DNA from: Sphingomonas sp. JC676
GTDB taxonomy: Bacteria; Pseudomonadota; Alphaproteobacteria; Sphingomonadales; Sphingomonadaceae
Assembly: GCF_014489075.1 (NCBI RefSeq)
Contig: NZ_JACTGR010000004.1
Span: 62,001 to 126,000, forward strand
Reading direction: 5' to 3'
Length of the DNA stretch: 64,000 bases
Shown here piece by piece: positions 46,086 through 55,502 of the stretch (within the stretch, counting starts at the first letter, position 1; each line of letters starts with the position of its first letter). Both the position numbers and the translations under genes were made by a program. The notes under the pieces were generated by a model that searched no databases, had not been told where the DNA came from, and saw only the letters and a program-made list of their open reading frames with translations.

Positions 46086-46865
46086 ATGGACCAGGCGACG
46101 CCCTTCGACGGCATGGCAGTCGACTATGACCGCACGTTCACCACGAGCGCCATCGGCCGGCACTTGCGCGCGGCGGTCTGGCGACGGTTCGACGCGGCAT
46201 TCCAGCCCGGCGAAAGGATCCTGGAGCTGAACTGCGGCACCGGCGAGGACGCGATCCATCTGGGCGGGCGCGGGGTGCATGTGCTCGCCACCGATATCTC
46301 GGAGACCATGCTCGATGTGGCGCGCGCGCGGGTCGAGCGCGCGGGGCTGACGGGAATGGTCGACCTGGCGCGGGTCGCGATCGAGGAGCTTCCGCTCTCC
46401 GCACCCCGCTGGTTCGATGGGGCGATCTCGAATTTCGGCGGCCTGAACTGCGTGGACGACCTGCCCGCCGTGGCGCGCGGGCTGGCGGAAATGTTGCGCA
46501 CCGGCGCGCCGGCGCTGTTGTGCGTGATGGGGCCCGCGGTGCCGTGGGAGTGGGGCTGGTATTTGGCCCATGGACAGCCGCGCAAGGCGCTGCGCCGGCT
46601 GCGCCGCGGCGGCACCCGCTGGCGCGGGCTGACGATCCGCTACCCGTCGATCGGCGCAGTGCGGCGGGCGTTCGCTCCGTACTTCGCGGAACGGCGCGTC
46701 GCGGCGATCGGTGCGCTCGTCCCGCCGTCCTACGCCGAAGCCTGGGCCATGCGTCACCCGCGCGTCCTGGCGACGCTGGACCGCTGGGAACGTCGTGTCG
46801 AGACCTTCCCTCCGCTGCCGTCGCTGGCGGATCATTACCTGATCGAGCTGGAGCGAAAGCCATGA
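46086..46865 (+). CDS. SAM-dependent class I methyltransferase, first of two
   Basis: A 259-aa cytosolic methyltransferase. It opens MDQATPFDGMAVDYDRTF and carries motif I ILELNCGTGEDAIHLG, motif II VHVLATDISETMLDVARARV and FDGAISNFGGLNCVDDL. The substrate-binding C-terminal half (RLRRGGTRWRGLTIRYPS) is basic. It begins right after the radical SAM stop and overlaps the next methyltransferase by 4 bp (ATGA). Acceptor molecule unknown. Confidence 0.9.
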   Translation: MDQATPFDGMAVDYDRTFTTSAIGRHLRAAVWRRFDAAFQPGERILELNCGTGEDAIHLGGRGVHVLATDISETMLDVARARVERAGLTGMVDLARVAIEELPLSAPRWFDGAISNFGGLNCVDDLPAVARGLAEMLRTGAPALLCVMGPAVPWEWGWYLAHGQPRKALRRLRRGGTRWRGLTIRYPSIGAVRRAFAPYFAERRVAAIGALVPPSYAEAWAMRHPRVLATLDRWERRVETFPPLPSLADHYLIELERKP

Positions 46866-47539
46866 GCGCGCCACTGGCCGCGCGCGAAGCCTATCGGCTC
46901 TGGGCGCCCAGCTATGCCGAGGAGACCGTCGTCACCTTGCTCGACGACGAACTGGTCGCGGACATGACGCCGCCGCTCGCCGGCCTCGATCTGCTCGATG
47001 CCGGCTGCGGCACGGGGCGGCGCTTGCGCGATTGCGGCGCGGCTACCGCGATCGGGATCGATCTCTCTCCCGAGATGCTCGCGGCCGGACGGGCGGCCGG
47101 ACTGCCCGACACCATCCCGACCCTTGTCGGCGATCTCCGTGCGTTGCCGGTCGCGGATCGCGCCTTCGACGTCGTCTGGTGCCGCCTCGCCATCGGCCAT
47201 GTGCCCGAATGCGAGGCCGTCTATGCCGAACTCTCCCGTGTCTGCAGGCCGGGCGGACGGGTGATCGTCAGCGACTTCCATCCCGATGCCCATCTCGCCG
47301 ACTTTCGCAGGACGTTTCGCCACGACGGCGAGGTGCACGAGGTCGAGCATTATCTCCACAACGTCGCGATCCACCGGTACGCGGCGACACAGGCCGGCCT
47401 TCGCTGCGACCAGGTCCGAGAGGCGCGCGTCGGTCCGCAGGTTCGCCCCAGCTACGAGCGGGCGGGCAAGCTGGCGTGGTACGAGGCACAGCTCGGCCTG
47501 CCGTTCGTGCTCGCGCTGGCGTTCACGAAGGAGGGCTGA
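46862..47539 (+). CDS. SAM-dependent class I methyltransferase, second of two
   Basis: A 225-aa methyltransferase distinct from the previous one: LLDAGCGTGRRL is motif I, then GIDLSPEMLAAGRAAG, and the Methyltransf_11 pattern FDVVWCRLAIGHVPECEAVYAELSRVCRPGGRV (read as FDVVWCRLAIGHVPE and YAELSRVCRPGGRVIVSDF). The start ATG at 46862 overlaps the stop of the first methyltransferase, so the three genes form one tight operon. With one radical enzyme and two methyltransferases the product is presumably a modified small molecule. Confidence 0.9.
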   Translation: MSAPLAAREAYRLWAPSYAEETVVTLLDDELVADMTPPLAGLDLLDAGCGTGRRLRDCGAATAIGIDLSPEMLAAGRAAGLPDTIPTLVGDLRALPVADRAFDVVWCRLAIGHVPECEAVYAELSRVCRPGGRVIVSDFHPDAHLADFRRTFRHDGEVHEVEHYLHNVAIHRYAATQAGLRCDQVREARVGPQVRPSYERAGKLAWYEAQLGLPFVLALAFTKEG

Positions 47540-47630
47540 GGCGGGCGCGGATCGAAGCAGCTGTTCCGGAGCGGTCGTCGATTGACCGCGTCGGGCGGCG
47601 CCGGATAGATTGGCCCTGAGGGGACATCCA

Positions 47631-48452
47631 ATGCATTCGGGGACTTGGCGCAGCACCTTCCTATTGTCCATGGCCGGGCTGGGCATGCCCGCGGCGGCGC
47701 AGCAAGCGGACACCGCGCCGCTCGCGCCCGCGGGCAAATGGGCGGTCTCCTCCAGCGATGGCGGGTGCCTGCTCTCGCGCAGCTTCGGTCCGGGCGGCAC
47801 GGTATCGCTTGCGATCCGCCCGCTGACCGGCGGGAGCGGCACGCGGCTGATCCTGGTGACGCAGGATCTCGCCAAGCGCGAGCGACGCGGCGGCGCGACG
47901 CTGGTGAATGCGACGACCGGCGCCAAGCTGTCTCATGACTTCGAGACCGTGCTCGACGCCGACAAGACCCGGCGGATCACCCAGATCCGGCTCAAGCGCG
48001 AGGAACTGGCGCCGCTGGATGGCGCCCAGGCGATCGCGTTCCGCTTGGAGGATCAACCGGCATTCGAGCTTTCGGTCCCCGGGCTCGACCGAGCACGCAA
48101 GACGCTCGACCAGTGCGAGTCGCTGCTGATGAAGAGCTGGGGCATCGAGCCGGGAACGATCGTCAAGCCGCCCGAGCCGAGCGTCGAGCCCCGGACCTGG
48201 GTGACGAACGACGATTACCCGACCGAGGCCATGCGTCGAAGCGACGGCGGCGAAGTGGGGTTCCGGCTGCTGGTGGGCACCAACGGACTGGTCGAGACCT
48301 GCACGGTGACGCAGACCAGCGGCTCGGCCGATCTGGACCACCGCGCCTGCTTCCTGTTGACCAAGCGCGCGCGGTTCAATCCCGGACTCGGTACCGACGG
48401 CAAGCCGGTCAAATCGATCTTCGCGAGCAGCTTCCGCTTCGAGATACCCTAG
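47631..48452 (+). CDS. exported protein with TonB C-terminal domain
   Basis: A 273-aa protein with a signal peptide (about residues 1-23) and no lasting membrane segment, so it is periplasmic. The final 90 residues match a TonB_C domain: WVTNDDYPTEAMRRSDGGEVGFRLLV (DDYPTEAMRRSDGGEVGF) and GLVETCTVTQTSGSADLD, ending ASSFRFEIP. Unlike true TonB it lacks an N-terminal anchor and Pro-rich spacer, so it may not energise a receptor and could be a TonB-like partner. It faces the cupin and TonB receptor genes. Confidence 0.82.
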   Translation: MHSGTWRSTFLLSMAGLGMPAAAQQADTAPLAPAGKWAVSSSDGGCLLSRSFGPGGTVSLAIRPLTGGSGTRLILVTQDLAKRERRGGATLVNATTGAKLSHDFETVLDADKTRRITQIRLKREELAPLDGAQAIAFRLEDQPAFELSVPGLDRARKTLDQCESLLMKSWGIEPGTIVKPPEPSVEPRTWVTNDDYPTEAMRRSDGGEVGFRLLVGTNGLVETCTVTQTSGSADLDHRACFLLTKRARFNPGLGTDGKPVKSIFASSFRFEIP

Positions 48453-48570
48453 GCTTCGGCTGGCTTGCCGGACGCCGCCGCACATATGTGCAGCCTAATA
48501 CGATCGTCCGATACGGGCGATCGCCGGTCCGGCCTATCGTGAACCGGTTCGAAGACCGGAAGGAACCGCC

Positions 48571-48960
48571 ATGAAGACGATGATTGCCCTTGGGCTCGCC
48601 GCGAGCCTTGCCGCGCTGCCGGGCGCGCACGCGCAGCAGTCCGGCGTTACCCGCACCGATCTGCAGCGTCACGATCTGGGCATCCCCGGACGCGAAGCGA
48701 TCCAGGTGCGCGTCGACCTGGCTCCTGGGGCGGTGGCTCCCGGCCATTCACACCCCGGCGAAGAGATCATCTATGTGCTCGCCGGCACGTTCGAATATCA
48801 GGTGGGGAACGACGCTCCGGTAACGCTCAAGGCCGGCGGGGTGTTGTTCGTGCCAGCAGGAATCGTGCACCGCGCGAGGAATGTCGGGCAGGGAGTTGCG
48901 AGCGAGCTTGCCACCTATGTCGTCGAGAAGGGAAAGCCGCTGGTCGTCGCGGCGCCCTGA
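48571..48960 (+). CDS. exported cupin-domain protein
   Basis: A 129-aa protein with a signal peptide ending near GAHAQ, then one cupin barrel. The metal site is PGHSHPGEEIIYVLAG (two His, Glu) and the second motif is FVPAGIVHRARN (His). Exported single cupins often are periplasmic quercetinase-like or sensor proteins; no reaction can be claimed. AGGAACC is near the ATG. Convergent with the TonB receptor gene, which shares a terminator region at 48976. Confidence 0.86.
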   Translation: MKTMIALGLAASLAALPGAHAQQSGVTRTDLQRHDLGIPGREAIQVRVDLAPGAVAPGHSHPGEEIIYVLAGTFEYQVGNDAPVTLKAGGVLFVPAGIVHRARNVGQGVASELATYVVEKGKPLVVAAP

Positions 48961-48975
48961 CCGCAGGCGACGGGC

Positions 48976-49015
48976 AAAAAAACGGCGGCTTCCGCAGAGG
49001 GTGGAAGCCGCCGTT
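48976..49015 (-). terminator. rho-independent terminator of the TonB-dependent receptor
   Basis: A perfect 13-bp stem (AACGGCGGCTTCC and its complement, 48981-49015) followed on the minus strand by seven T. It lies 26 bp beyond the receptor stop and probably also blocks read-through from the cupin gene. Confidence 0.92.
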
Positions 49016-49041
49016 CTCCTGCGAGGGAGCTTTGGATCAGG

Positions 49042-52000
49042 TCAGAACTTGAACGACGCGCCTGCGCGGAACTGGCGGCCGATCAGGCCGGCATAGTGCC
49101 AGGTCGTCAGGAAGTTCGGTGCGCTGGCATAGGCCGCCGGGGCGACCGGCGCGCGCGCATCGAGCAGGTTCTTGACGTTGATGAAGAAGGTGAAGCTGTC
49201 ATTCACCCGCGCCGTCATGTTGAGGTCGTTGGTGATGAACGACTTCACATAGCAGAACTTGGTGAAGCCCGGGCCGTCGCCCGCCGCCTTGTAGAGCGAT
49301 GCCGAGCAATCGGTCGACAGATTGCCCTGATCGGTGGCGACCGCCTTGATCTTGCCGACATAGTAGGTGGTCAGGCTGACCGAGAAATCACCGAAGTCGA
49401 GCGTGTTCTGCCAGTTGCCCCGCCAATCGGGCGTGCCGTTGCCCGACGACAGGTCGTACGGACCGAACGTGCCGGCATAATGCTGCACGCCGGTTGCGGT
49501 GTGCAGGTCGTACTTGAAGGTGTGCGTGCCTTCGATTCGGCTGGTGAAGGTCACGTCCGGCGCGATCGGGATCGTCGCCGTCGCCGACACGTCCACGCCC
49601 GAAGTGATCGCGTAGTTGGCGTTCACATAAGGCACGTTGATGATCAGCACGCGGGGCAGCGCGTTCGGGAACAGCGGATCGGCGCCGTCCACGGTGTTGA
49701 CCGAATAGCCAGGGCCGACCGCCGCGACCGCCGCCTGCGCCGCGGCGAGGTTCGCCGCGCCGAAATAGGCGCTCACCGCGCGGCCGATGTCCGGGCCGGC
49801 GACGATCAGGTCCGACTTCTTGACGTTGTAATAGTCGGCGGTGAGGCTCAGCCACTTGACCGGCTGGAAGATCACGCCGCCGGTGAAGCTGCGCGAGGTT
49901 TCCGGCTTGAGGTCCGGATTACCCGCGACGCCGCGGCCGAGCGAATAGGCCAGGTTGTACGGGTTGCCGCCGGCGCCGCACGAGGCGGGGGTACCGGTGC
50001 CGCCATGGGCGAGCTGGAAGGGGCAGGGCGGCGTCGTGGTGACGAAGCCGGCATATTGGCTGCGCGGGCCCGATTCGGCGAAGGTCGGGGCGCGGAAGCC
50101 CTTCGAGAAGGTGCCGCGGACCGCGAGCTGCTTGATCGGGGTGAACTTGACGCCGACCTTTGGCGAGAAGTGGCTGAAGCCCTCCGAATAATGATCGTAG
50201 CGGCCCGATACGTTGACATCGAGGCTGGTGAGGATCGGCGCGTCGACCTCGAAATAGGCGGCCGACACGGTGTGCTTGCCGAACGCCGAGGCGGTGGTGA
50301 GGCCATAGGTGTCGAGCGCGGCGTTCTGGTTGTTGTTCTCCAGCTCCTCGTGGCGGACCTGGCCGCCGACGGCGAGCTGCAGGTCGCCGCCGGGCAGCGC
50401 GAACAACGTCTTGGTGACCGACGCGTCGATCCCGTACATCTCCGAGAAGGACGGCGTGGTCTTGTCGGGCGCGAGCGCCGAGCGCACCGCCGCGCTGTTC
50501 GCCGACGGGTTCACGAAATTGTACGAGCCGGTGTTGATCGCCGTGCGCAGCGCCGCGATGTTGATCAGGCCGTGCTGGGTGATGCTGAGATCGTCACGGG
50601 CATAGACGCCCTCGACGCGCCAATTCCAGTCGCCGCCAAAGCTGCCGTTCAGGCCGCCGGTGAAGCGATAGACCTCGTTGGTGCGCTCGCTGCCGCCGGC
50701 GATGTCGCCGAACAAATAGTAGATGCGCGCCGCGCCGTTGGCGGGATCGGCCGCATAGGCAGCGGCATAGGGATTGTTCGGATTGAGCGTGCGGCCCGGC
50801 GTGGCGGGGTTCGCGCAATTATTGCCCGACGGGCAGATCCACACCGGCAGGACGATGCCGGGGTTGCTCGTCGCGGTCAGCGGGCTGGCGCCGAACGGCT
50901 GGGTCTGGCGGATCGCCGAGGGCAGGCCGTGGATGCTGACATAGGAGCGGCTGTAGCTGCCGGTCACATAGCCTTCGATATTGTCGGCGATGCGGACGCT
51001 GAGGCGGCCATTGACCGAATAGCGCTCCTGATAGGGCTGGAGCTGCCGGTACAGGTCGGTCAGGTCGTATTTGCAGCCGGTGCCCTGCGCGGCGCCGGTG
51101 GTCACCGAGAAGGTGCCGCGGGCGCAGTTGGCGAGGCCGAGTGCGGTATACTGGGTTGTGGCGGGCGCGCCGGTCTGGCCGGTCAACGGATTGTTGAGAT
51201 CGCCCTGGCTGACGCGGGTGACATAGGCGGTCGGGACGTTGACGGTAAGCGACTGATCGGCCGAGTTATTGTCGATGCCGCCGATCGGCGTCAGGTCCTG
51301 CGTGTTGTAGGGGAAACCGCGATCATGGCTGAGGACGCGGTCGTCGCGCTGATACTCGCCGTTGATGTAGATGTTGAAGCCCGTAGTGTCATAGTCGCCA
51401 TAGCCGGCGGTGAGCTGGGCGCGCAGATGGCCCGCATCGCCGCGCTCGGCGGCGCCGCCCTCGACCTGGCCTTCGATGCCGGTGAACTGCTTCTTGAGGA
51501 TGAGGTTGACCACGCCGCCGATCGCATCGGCGCCATAGGTGGACGAGGCGCCGTCCTTGAGCACTTCGACGCGGTCGACCAGGCTGAACGGAATCGAGTT
51601 CAGATCGACATAGGCGTTGTGGCCGTCGTCGTTGATCGGGAAATTGGTCGAACGCAGGCCATCGACCAGCACCAGCGTCGACGAGACGCCGAGGCCGCGC
51701 AGCGAGACCGCCGAGCCGCCGGCCGAGAAGCCGGTCTGGAAGCCGGTGCCGATCGAGCCGGCGCTGTCGGCCGAGATCGAGCGGACGGCTTCGGAGATGG
51801 TGGTGATGCCGGACTTCTGGAGCGAATCCGCGGTCAGCACGGTGACGGGCGAAGGCGTCTCGGTATCGGTGCGGCGGAACAGCGAGCCGGTGACGACGAT
51901 GCCCTGATCCTCTTCGGCCGCAGGCGCGGTCTGGTCCTGCGGCGTCGCGGCCTGCGGCGTGGCGTCCTGCGCGAAAGCGGGGCTCGCGATCGAGCCGAGG

Positions 52001-52065
52001 ATCAGCGCAAGCGGCGCGGCGCTTCGAAACAGGCCGGACACATTGCTGCGGTGCGAAATACTCAT
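49042..52065 (-). CDS. TonB-dependent outer-membrane receptor
   Basis: A 22-strand beta-barrel transporter with an N-terminal plug, 1007 aa, at the outer membrane. The signal peptide ends at SPAFAQ (about residue 33). Near residue 56 the TonB box region reads GIVVTGSLFRRTD; the plug has SPVTVLTADSLQKSG, AVSLRGLGVSSTLVLVDGLR and VDRVEVLKDGASSTYGADAIGG, standard for the family. The last residues, FRAGASFKF, end in the terminal phenylalanine needed for barrel insertion. The ATG at 52065 is chosen since the signal starts there and GGAG lies about 10 nt upstream. Third gene of the lipoprotein-Slam-receptor cluster. Confidence 0.95.
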   Translation of the reverse strand: MSISHRSNVSGLFRSAAPLALILGSIASPAFAQDATPQAATPQDQTAPAAEEDQGIVVTGSLFRRTDTETPSPVTVLTADSLQKSGITTISEAVRSISADSAGSIGTGFQTGFSAGGSAVSLRGLGVSSTLVLVDGLRSTNFPINDDGHNAYVDLNSIPFSLVDRVEVLKDGASSTYGADAIGGVVNLILKKQFTGIEGQVEGGAAERGDAGHLRAQLTAGYGDYDTTGFNIYINGEYQRDDRVLSHDRGFPYNTQDLTPIGGIDNNSADQSLTVNVPTAYVTRVSQGDLNNPLTGQTGAPATTQYTALGLANCARGTFSVTTGAAQGTGCKYDLTDLYRQLQPYQERYSVNGRLSVRIADNIEGYVTGSYSRSYVSIHGLPSAIRQTQPFGASPLTATSNPGIVLPVWICPSGNNCANPATPGRTLNPNNPYAAAYAADPANGAARIYYLFGDIAGGSERTNEVYRFTGGLNGSFGGDWNWRVEGVYARDDLSITQHGLINIAALRTAINTGSYNFVNPSANSAAVRSALAPDKTTPSFSEMYGIDASVTKTLFALPGGDLQLAVGGQVRHEELENNNQNAALDTYGLTTASAFGKHTVSAAYFEVDAPILTSLDVNVSGRYDHYSEGFSHFSPKVGVKFTPIKQLAVRGTFSKGFRAPTFAESGPRSQYAGFVTTTPPCPFQLAHGGTGTPASCGAGGNPYNLAYSLGRGVAGNPDLKPETSRSFTGGVIFQPVKWLSLTADYYNVKKSDLIVAGPDIGRAVSAYFGAANLAAAQAAVAAVGPGYSVNTVDGADPLFPNALPRVLIINVPYVNANYAITSGVDVSATATIPIAPDVTFTSRIEGTHTFKYDLHTATGVQHYAGTFGPYDLSSGNGTPDWRGNWQNTLDFGDFSVSLTTYYVGKIKAVATDQGNLSTDCSASLYKAAGDGPGFTKFCYVKSFITNDLNMTARVNDSFTFFINVKNLLDARAPVAPAAYASAPNFLTTWHYAGLIGRQFRAGASFKF

Positions 52066-52288
52066 TGGAATAGGTTCTCCCTGAACGCCTGGCCATTTTG
52101 GCTTGGAGGCAGAGCACCCCCCGGTGCTCACCCGGCAGAGGGATGTCCGTTCGGACATGTTTTGTAAAGAACCAGAAACATTGAATCCCGAGAGTGTGTT
52201 GCTGCCTTGTCACACCATGGTCATTCCGGAATCATGGAAGCGCATCGCCGACCGGCGACAAATGCGCTTCATCATGAAGAGTGACGTG

Positions 52289-53635
52289 TCAGAACGCCCG
52301 GGTGATCCCGAAGGTCGCGGCGGTGCGGCGATAGTCGTAGATGCCGACGGTCGAGCTGTTGCGCTCATACTCAAAACGGACGAGCGGCGCGAAACCCTGG
52401 AGCTGCAAGGCGCGGAAGGTGGCGCCGACGCCCAGCGTGAAGTTCCAGTCGCGGCGGCGTTCGGGGAAGAGGAACAGCCGCGCATCGGCCTCGAGCCGGC
52501 GGATTCCGGCATTGGCGTAAGCGGTGGTGCGGCCCATTTCGCGCCAGTAGAGCAGGCTCGCGCCGCCGGCGGCGGTAGCATAGCCGGGATCGCGCGCGGT
52601 CTGGCGGGTGGCGGAGAAGGTGACGCTGCCGCCCGCGCGGGCGCTGAACGCGCGCTCATAGCCGACGCTGCCGTTGAGGAGCAGGCCGTCCTGCAGGTCG
52701 TTCTGGCGATAATCGGTGTCGGCGATCGTGAAATTGGTGGTGAGCTGCGCCTTGCGGCCGAGCGGATGCTGCCAGTCGACGCTCGCGGTGGCGGTGCCGG
52801 CGTAGAGCGCGCCGCCATACCAGCGGAAGGTGCCGCCGATCGAAGGGCGGATCCGTTCGCGGCCCGGCGACCATTCGAGGCCGATCAGCGCGGAGGCGGA
52901 GACGTCGTTGAACTGGCCCTCGCGATAGAATTCGCCCTGGCCGGAAATGCGCGGCAGGACCGAAAGATCGGTGGCGACGGGAATGCGCGCATAGACCTGG
53001 CCCGCGGCGCGGGCGCCCAGCCCCGATTTCTGGCGGGCATCCTTCGAGAGCTCGAGCGGGGCGATGATCGTGTCGAGCGTCTCGGCATCGGTAGAACGGT
53101 TGATGTTGCTGTCGGGCACCAGCGCGAACTCGACGCTGGCGCCCCAGGGCTTGCGTGAGCGCAGCGCCTGGGCGAACTGATCGACGACCTGGGCCACCTG
53201 CGGCGGCAGGCCGCCGGCCTGAGCCTGGCGCAGCTCGCGCCGCGCGGCGGCCTCGTCGCCGATCGTCGCGAGGACGCGGGCGAGTTCGAGCCGGACGCGC
53301 GCCGCATCGGGCTTCTCGTCGAGCAAGGCGCGGAATTCGATCGCGGCGTCGCGGTTGCGGCCGAGGCGGGAGAGCATCATGCCGAGGCGAAAGCGCGCCT
53401 CGCTGCGGATCTCGATATCAGGATCGTGGGCGAGCGCGCGATACAGCGTCTCGGCATCGCCCGGCCGGCCGGCGGCCTCGGCCTGCGCGGCGAGCGCGAA
53501 GACCTGGGTCGCCTTGAGATTGTCGACCCGCTCGGCCCGCTGTCCGTCCTGCTGCTGAGCAAGCGCGGGTACGCCGTGCAGCGCTGCCACCGCCAGCGCC
53601 GCGGCCAAGGAAAACGCGCGAACCGTCACGACCAC
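52289..53635 (-). CDS. Slam (surface lipoprotein assembly modulator), TPR plus DUF560 barrel
   Basis: An outer-membrane translocator that moves lipoproteins to the cell surface. 448 aa: signal peptide (residues 1-26, ending PALAQ), a TPR-like periplasmic domain (about 40-160, e.g. FALAAQAEAAGRPGDAETLYRAL and AAIEFRALLDEKPDAARVRLELA, cut here as FALAAQAEAAGRPGD and FRALLDEKPDAARV), then a 14-strand beta-barrel ending in TFGITRAF with the terminal F. The domain order and VEFALVPDSNINRSTD at the junction match Slam proteins known from Neisseria (Slam1, Slam2). The start is a GTG; ACGACC and the 22-bp gap after the lipoprotein gene indicate one operon with its likely cargo. Confidence 0.9.
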   Translation of the reverse strand: MVVTVRAFSLAAALAVAALHGVPALAQQQDGQRAERVDNLKATQVFALAAQAEAAGRPGDAETLYRALAHDPDIEIRSEARFRLGMMLSRLGRNRDAAIEFRALLDEKPDAARVRLELARVLATIGDEAAARRELRQAQAGGLPPQVAQVVDQFAQALRSRKPWGASVEFALVPDSNINRSTDAETLDTIIAPLELSKDARQKSGLGARAAGQVYARIPVATDLSVLPRISGQGEFYREGQFNDVSASALIGLEWSPGRERIRPSIGGTFRWYGGALYAGTATASVDWQHPLGRKAQLTTNFTIADTDYRQNDLQDGLLLNGSVGYERAFSARAGGSVTFSATRQTARDPGYATAAGGASLLYWREMGRTTAYANAGIRRLEADARLFLFPERRRDWNFTLGVGATFRALQLQGFAPLVRFEYERNSSTVGIYDYRRTAATFGITRAF

Positions 53636-53657
53636 CTCTGGTATTGAGTACAGACCC

Positions 53658-55502
53658 TTAGGGCGCCTTCTTGCCGATGGTCACGCCGGTGAGCGTGCCG
53701 GCATCGCCATTGGCATAACCCTGGTTGATCGTGAAGCCGGCACCGAATTCCTGCGCATTTGGACCGAAAAAGGCGCCGTTGACCGAGCCGGTGGCGTTCG
53801 CGCCGCCGGCCGTCGCCGAGAATTGGCCCCCGCTCATCGCGTAGGACTGGAAGCCGAAGCTGCCGAAATCGCGGGTGCCGTCGGCATTGGTGCCGGTGAT
53901 CGCGAGGCTGCCGCTGGCGCGGTTGCTCCCGAAATCGACATTCAGCCTGCTGGTGCCGCCTAGCGCATAGAAGGCGCTGGAAGCGGCGCCCTGGACCGAG
54001 CCCTGGCCATAGATCGCGCCATTGTAGCTGGCCGAGCCGGTGCGCGGCATCTGGCTGGCGGCGGTGCGCTGGCCGAGAAGCTGGTAGCCGGTGTCGGCCA
54101 CGCCGTCGGGCTTGCGGAAGACGATCTCGGCGAAGCTGGTATAGCTGAGCGCGAGCGGGCTGCCGGCGGCGTTGTAGATGCGGGCGTCGAGCGTGCTGCC
54201 ATCGGCCAGCGTCTTGCGGAACAGGTCAAAGGTCGCGCTGCTGCCGGCAAGGTCGCGATCGGCGCCGTCCAGTGACACGGTGCGGCCGGCGCTGGTGAGC
54301 GTGTAGCTCTGCGAGGCGGCGTTGTAGCTGATCGCGAGGGCATCGTCGCCAACGGGCGTCTTGCTGCTTGCCAGTGAGGCGTTGATGCTGTCGTCGACGC
54401 GCCCGGTGATCGTGCCGGTGCCGGCGCTGCCATCGGGATTGGTGACGCTCCAGACGGCGCCGACTTCCTCGGCGAGCGGGCCGTAGAAGCGCCCATGCAG
54501 TCCGCCGTTGAACGCGCTGCTCGCAGTCAGGTCGAAGGTGCCGCCGAACGCGTTGGTGCTGCTCGAGAGCTGGGCCTGGCCGTCGAACGTCCCCGTCGAC
54601 AGGACCAGCGGCGTCGTGTCGACCGAATATTCGGTCAGCGTGCCAGTGGTGGTGATCGCGCCGGATCCGAAATTGACGCTTAACGTGCCGTCGCCGGTGA
54701 GGATCGATGGAACCTCACCATTCAGGGCGCCGATCAGATCGACCGCGTAGCCCGCGCTGCCGGTGCGCGGGAGCGCCGAATCGGGGGTCTCCACGCCATA
54801 GGTGAAGGCGCGGTTGTCGAGATCGAAATGATCGTTGGCCGGGACGAGCGGATCGCTGACCAACGTCTGGCGCTGCCAGAAGCCGGCGCCGACATATTGA
54901 TAGGTCAGCGCGCCGCTGGTGCCGGGATTGGTGAGCGAAAGCGTGTCCAGGTGGGTGGCGTCGGATTTCAGATAGACGCTTATCGCCGCCGAGCTCTTCG
55001 AGGGATCGAGATCGCCGGGCAGGAAGGTCTGGCTGACCCCGTCGCTGGTGACCGTATAGCCATGGCTCGCCACGTCGAAATAGACCTGCAGACCCACGCT
55101 GCCGCCAGTGCAACTGCACTGGAAGGGAAACTGGTAGAAACTGCCGGCGAAGCCCGCAGCATCGTTAGTGAAGCTTTCGCTCTGGGTGAGATTGAGTAGC
55201 GACGCGTTGGCCGGCGCCGGGGTCGGCGTGGGGCCCGGTGTGGGCGTCGGCGTCGGCGTCGGGGTTGGCGTCGGAGTTGGAGTTGGGGTCGGCGTTGGCG
55301 TTGGGGTCGGCGTTGGGGTCGGCGTCGGCGTCGGCGTCGGTGTCGGTGTCGGTGTGGGGCTCGGCGATGGAGACGGGCTGGGCGACGGAGCCGGGGCGGG
55401 CGGAGGCGTGGGCGTGCTCGCAACGCCGCCGCCACCACCGCCGCACGAGGCCAGCAGTGCCAGGCTCGACGCCATGGTCGGGAGGATGAACCGTCGCTTC
55501 AT
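53658..55502 (-). CDS. surface lipoprotein with two TbpB-like barrel domains and (Thr-Pro)n stalk
   Basis: A 614-aa predicted lipoprotein. The lipobox is LASC with C20. A stalk of Ser-Pro and Thr-Pro dipeptides, about residues 29-95, follows (see the repeat at 55219). The mature body contains two related halves, each with the TbpB-type marker: [17 protein letters not shown] and [17 protein letters not shown], near the ends of about residues 96-365 and 366-614. This is the G-x-F-[YF]-G-P-x-A-x-E pattern of the transferrin-binding-protein-B-like beta-barrel, as in neisserial Slam cargo. The ATG at 55502 has GAGGG upstream. Cargo of the downstream Slam is the natural inference. Confidence 0.88.
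   Translation of the reverse strand: MKRRFILPTMASSLALLASCGGGGGGVASTPTPPPAPAPSPSPSPSPSPTPTPTPTPTPTPTPTPTPTPTPTPTPTPTPTPTPTPTPTPGPTPTPAPANASLLNLTQSESFTNDAAGFAGSFYQFPFQCSCTGGSVGLQVYFDVASHGYTVTSDGVSQTFLPGDLDPSKSSAAISVYLKSDATHLDTLSLTNPGTSGALTYQYVGAGFWQRQTLVSDPLVPANDHFDLDNRAFTYGVETPDSALPRTGSAGYAVDLIGALNGEVPSILTGDGTLSVNFGSGAITTTGTLTEYSVDTTPLVLSTGTFDGQAQLSSSTNAFGGTFDLTASSAFNGGLHGRFYGPLAEEVGAVWSVTNPDGSAGTGTITGRVDDSINASLASSKTPVGDDALAISYNAASQSYTLTSAGRTVSLDGADRDLAGSSATFDLFRKTLADGSTLDARIYNAAGSPLALSYTSFAEIVFRKPDGVADTGYQLLGQRTAASQMPRTGSASYNGAIYGQGSVQGAASSAFYALGGTSRLNVDFGSNRASGSLAITGTNADGTRDFGSFGFQSYAMSGGQFSATAGGANATGSVNGAFFGPNAQEFGAGFTINQGYANGDAGTLTGVTIGKKAP
55219..55372. repeat. in-frame hexanucleotide repeat coding (Thr-Pro)n
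   Basis: About 25 tandem hexamers (GTCGGC, GTTGGC, GTCGGT, GTTGGG and variants on the + strand) encode the Thr-Pro stalk of the lipoprotein on the minus strand. Because the unit is 6 bp, changes of copy number keep the frame and would alter stalk length. Confidence 0.92.

Noticed and set aside
44526..46874. A 782-codon open frame on the - strand opposite the radical-SAM operon
   Set aside because: Shadow; the + strand genes have clear motifs and correct overlaps.
49096..52167. A 1023-codon open frame on the + strand opposite the TonB receptor
   Set aside because: Shadow of the receptor gene, which has full family features; the antisense frame is an Arg/Gly/Ala/Val repeat without domains.
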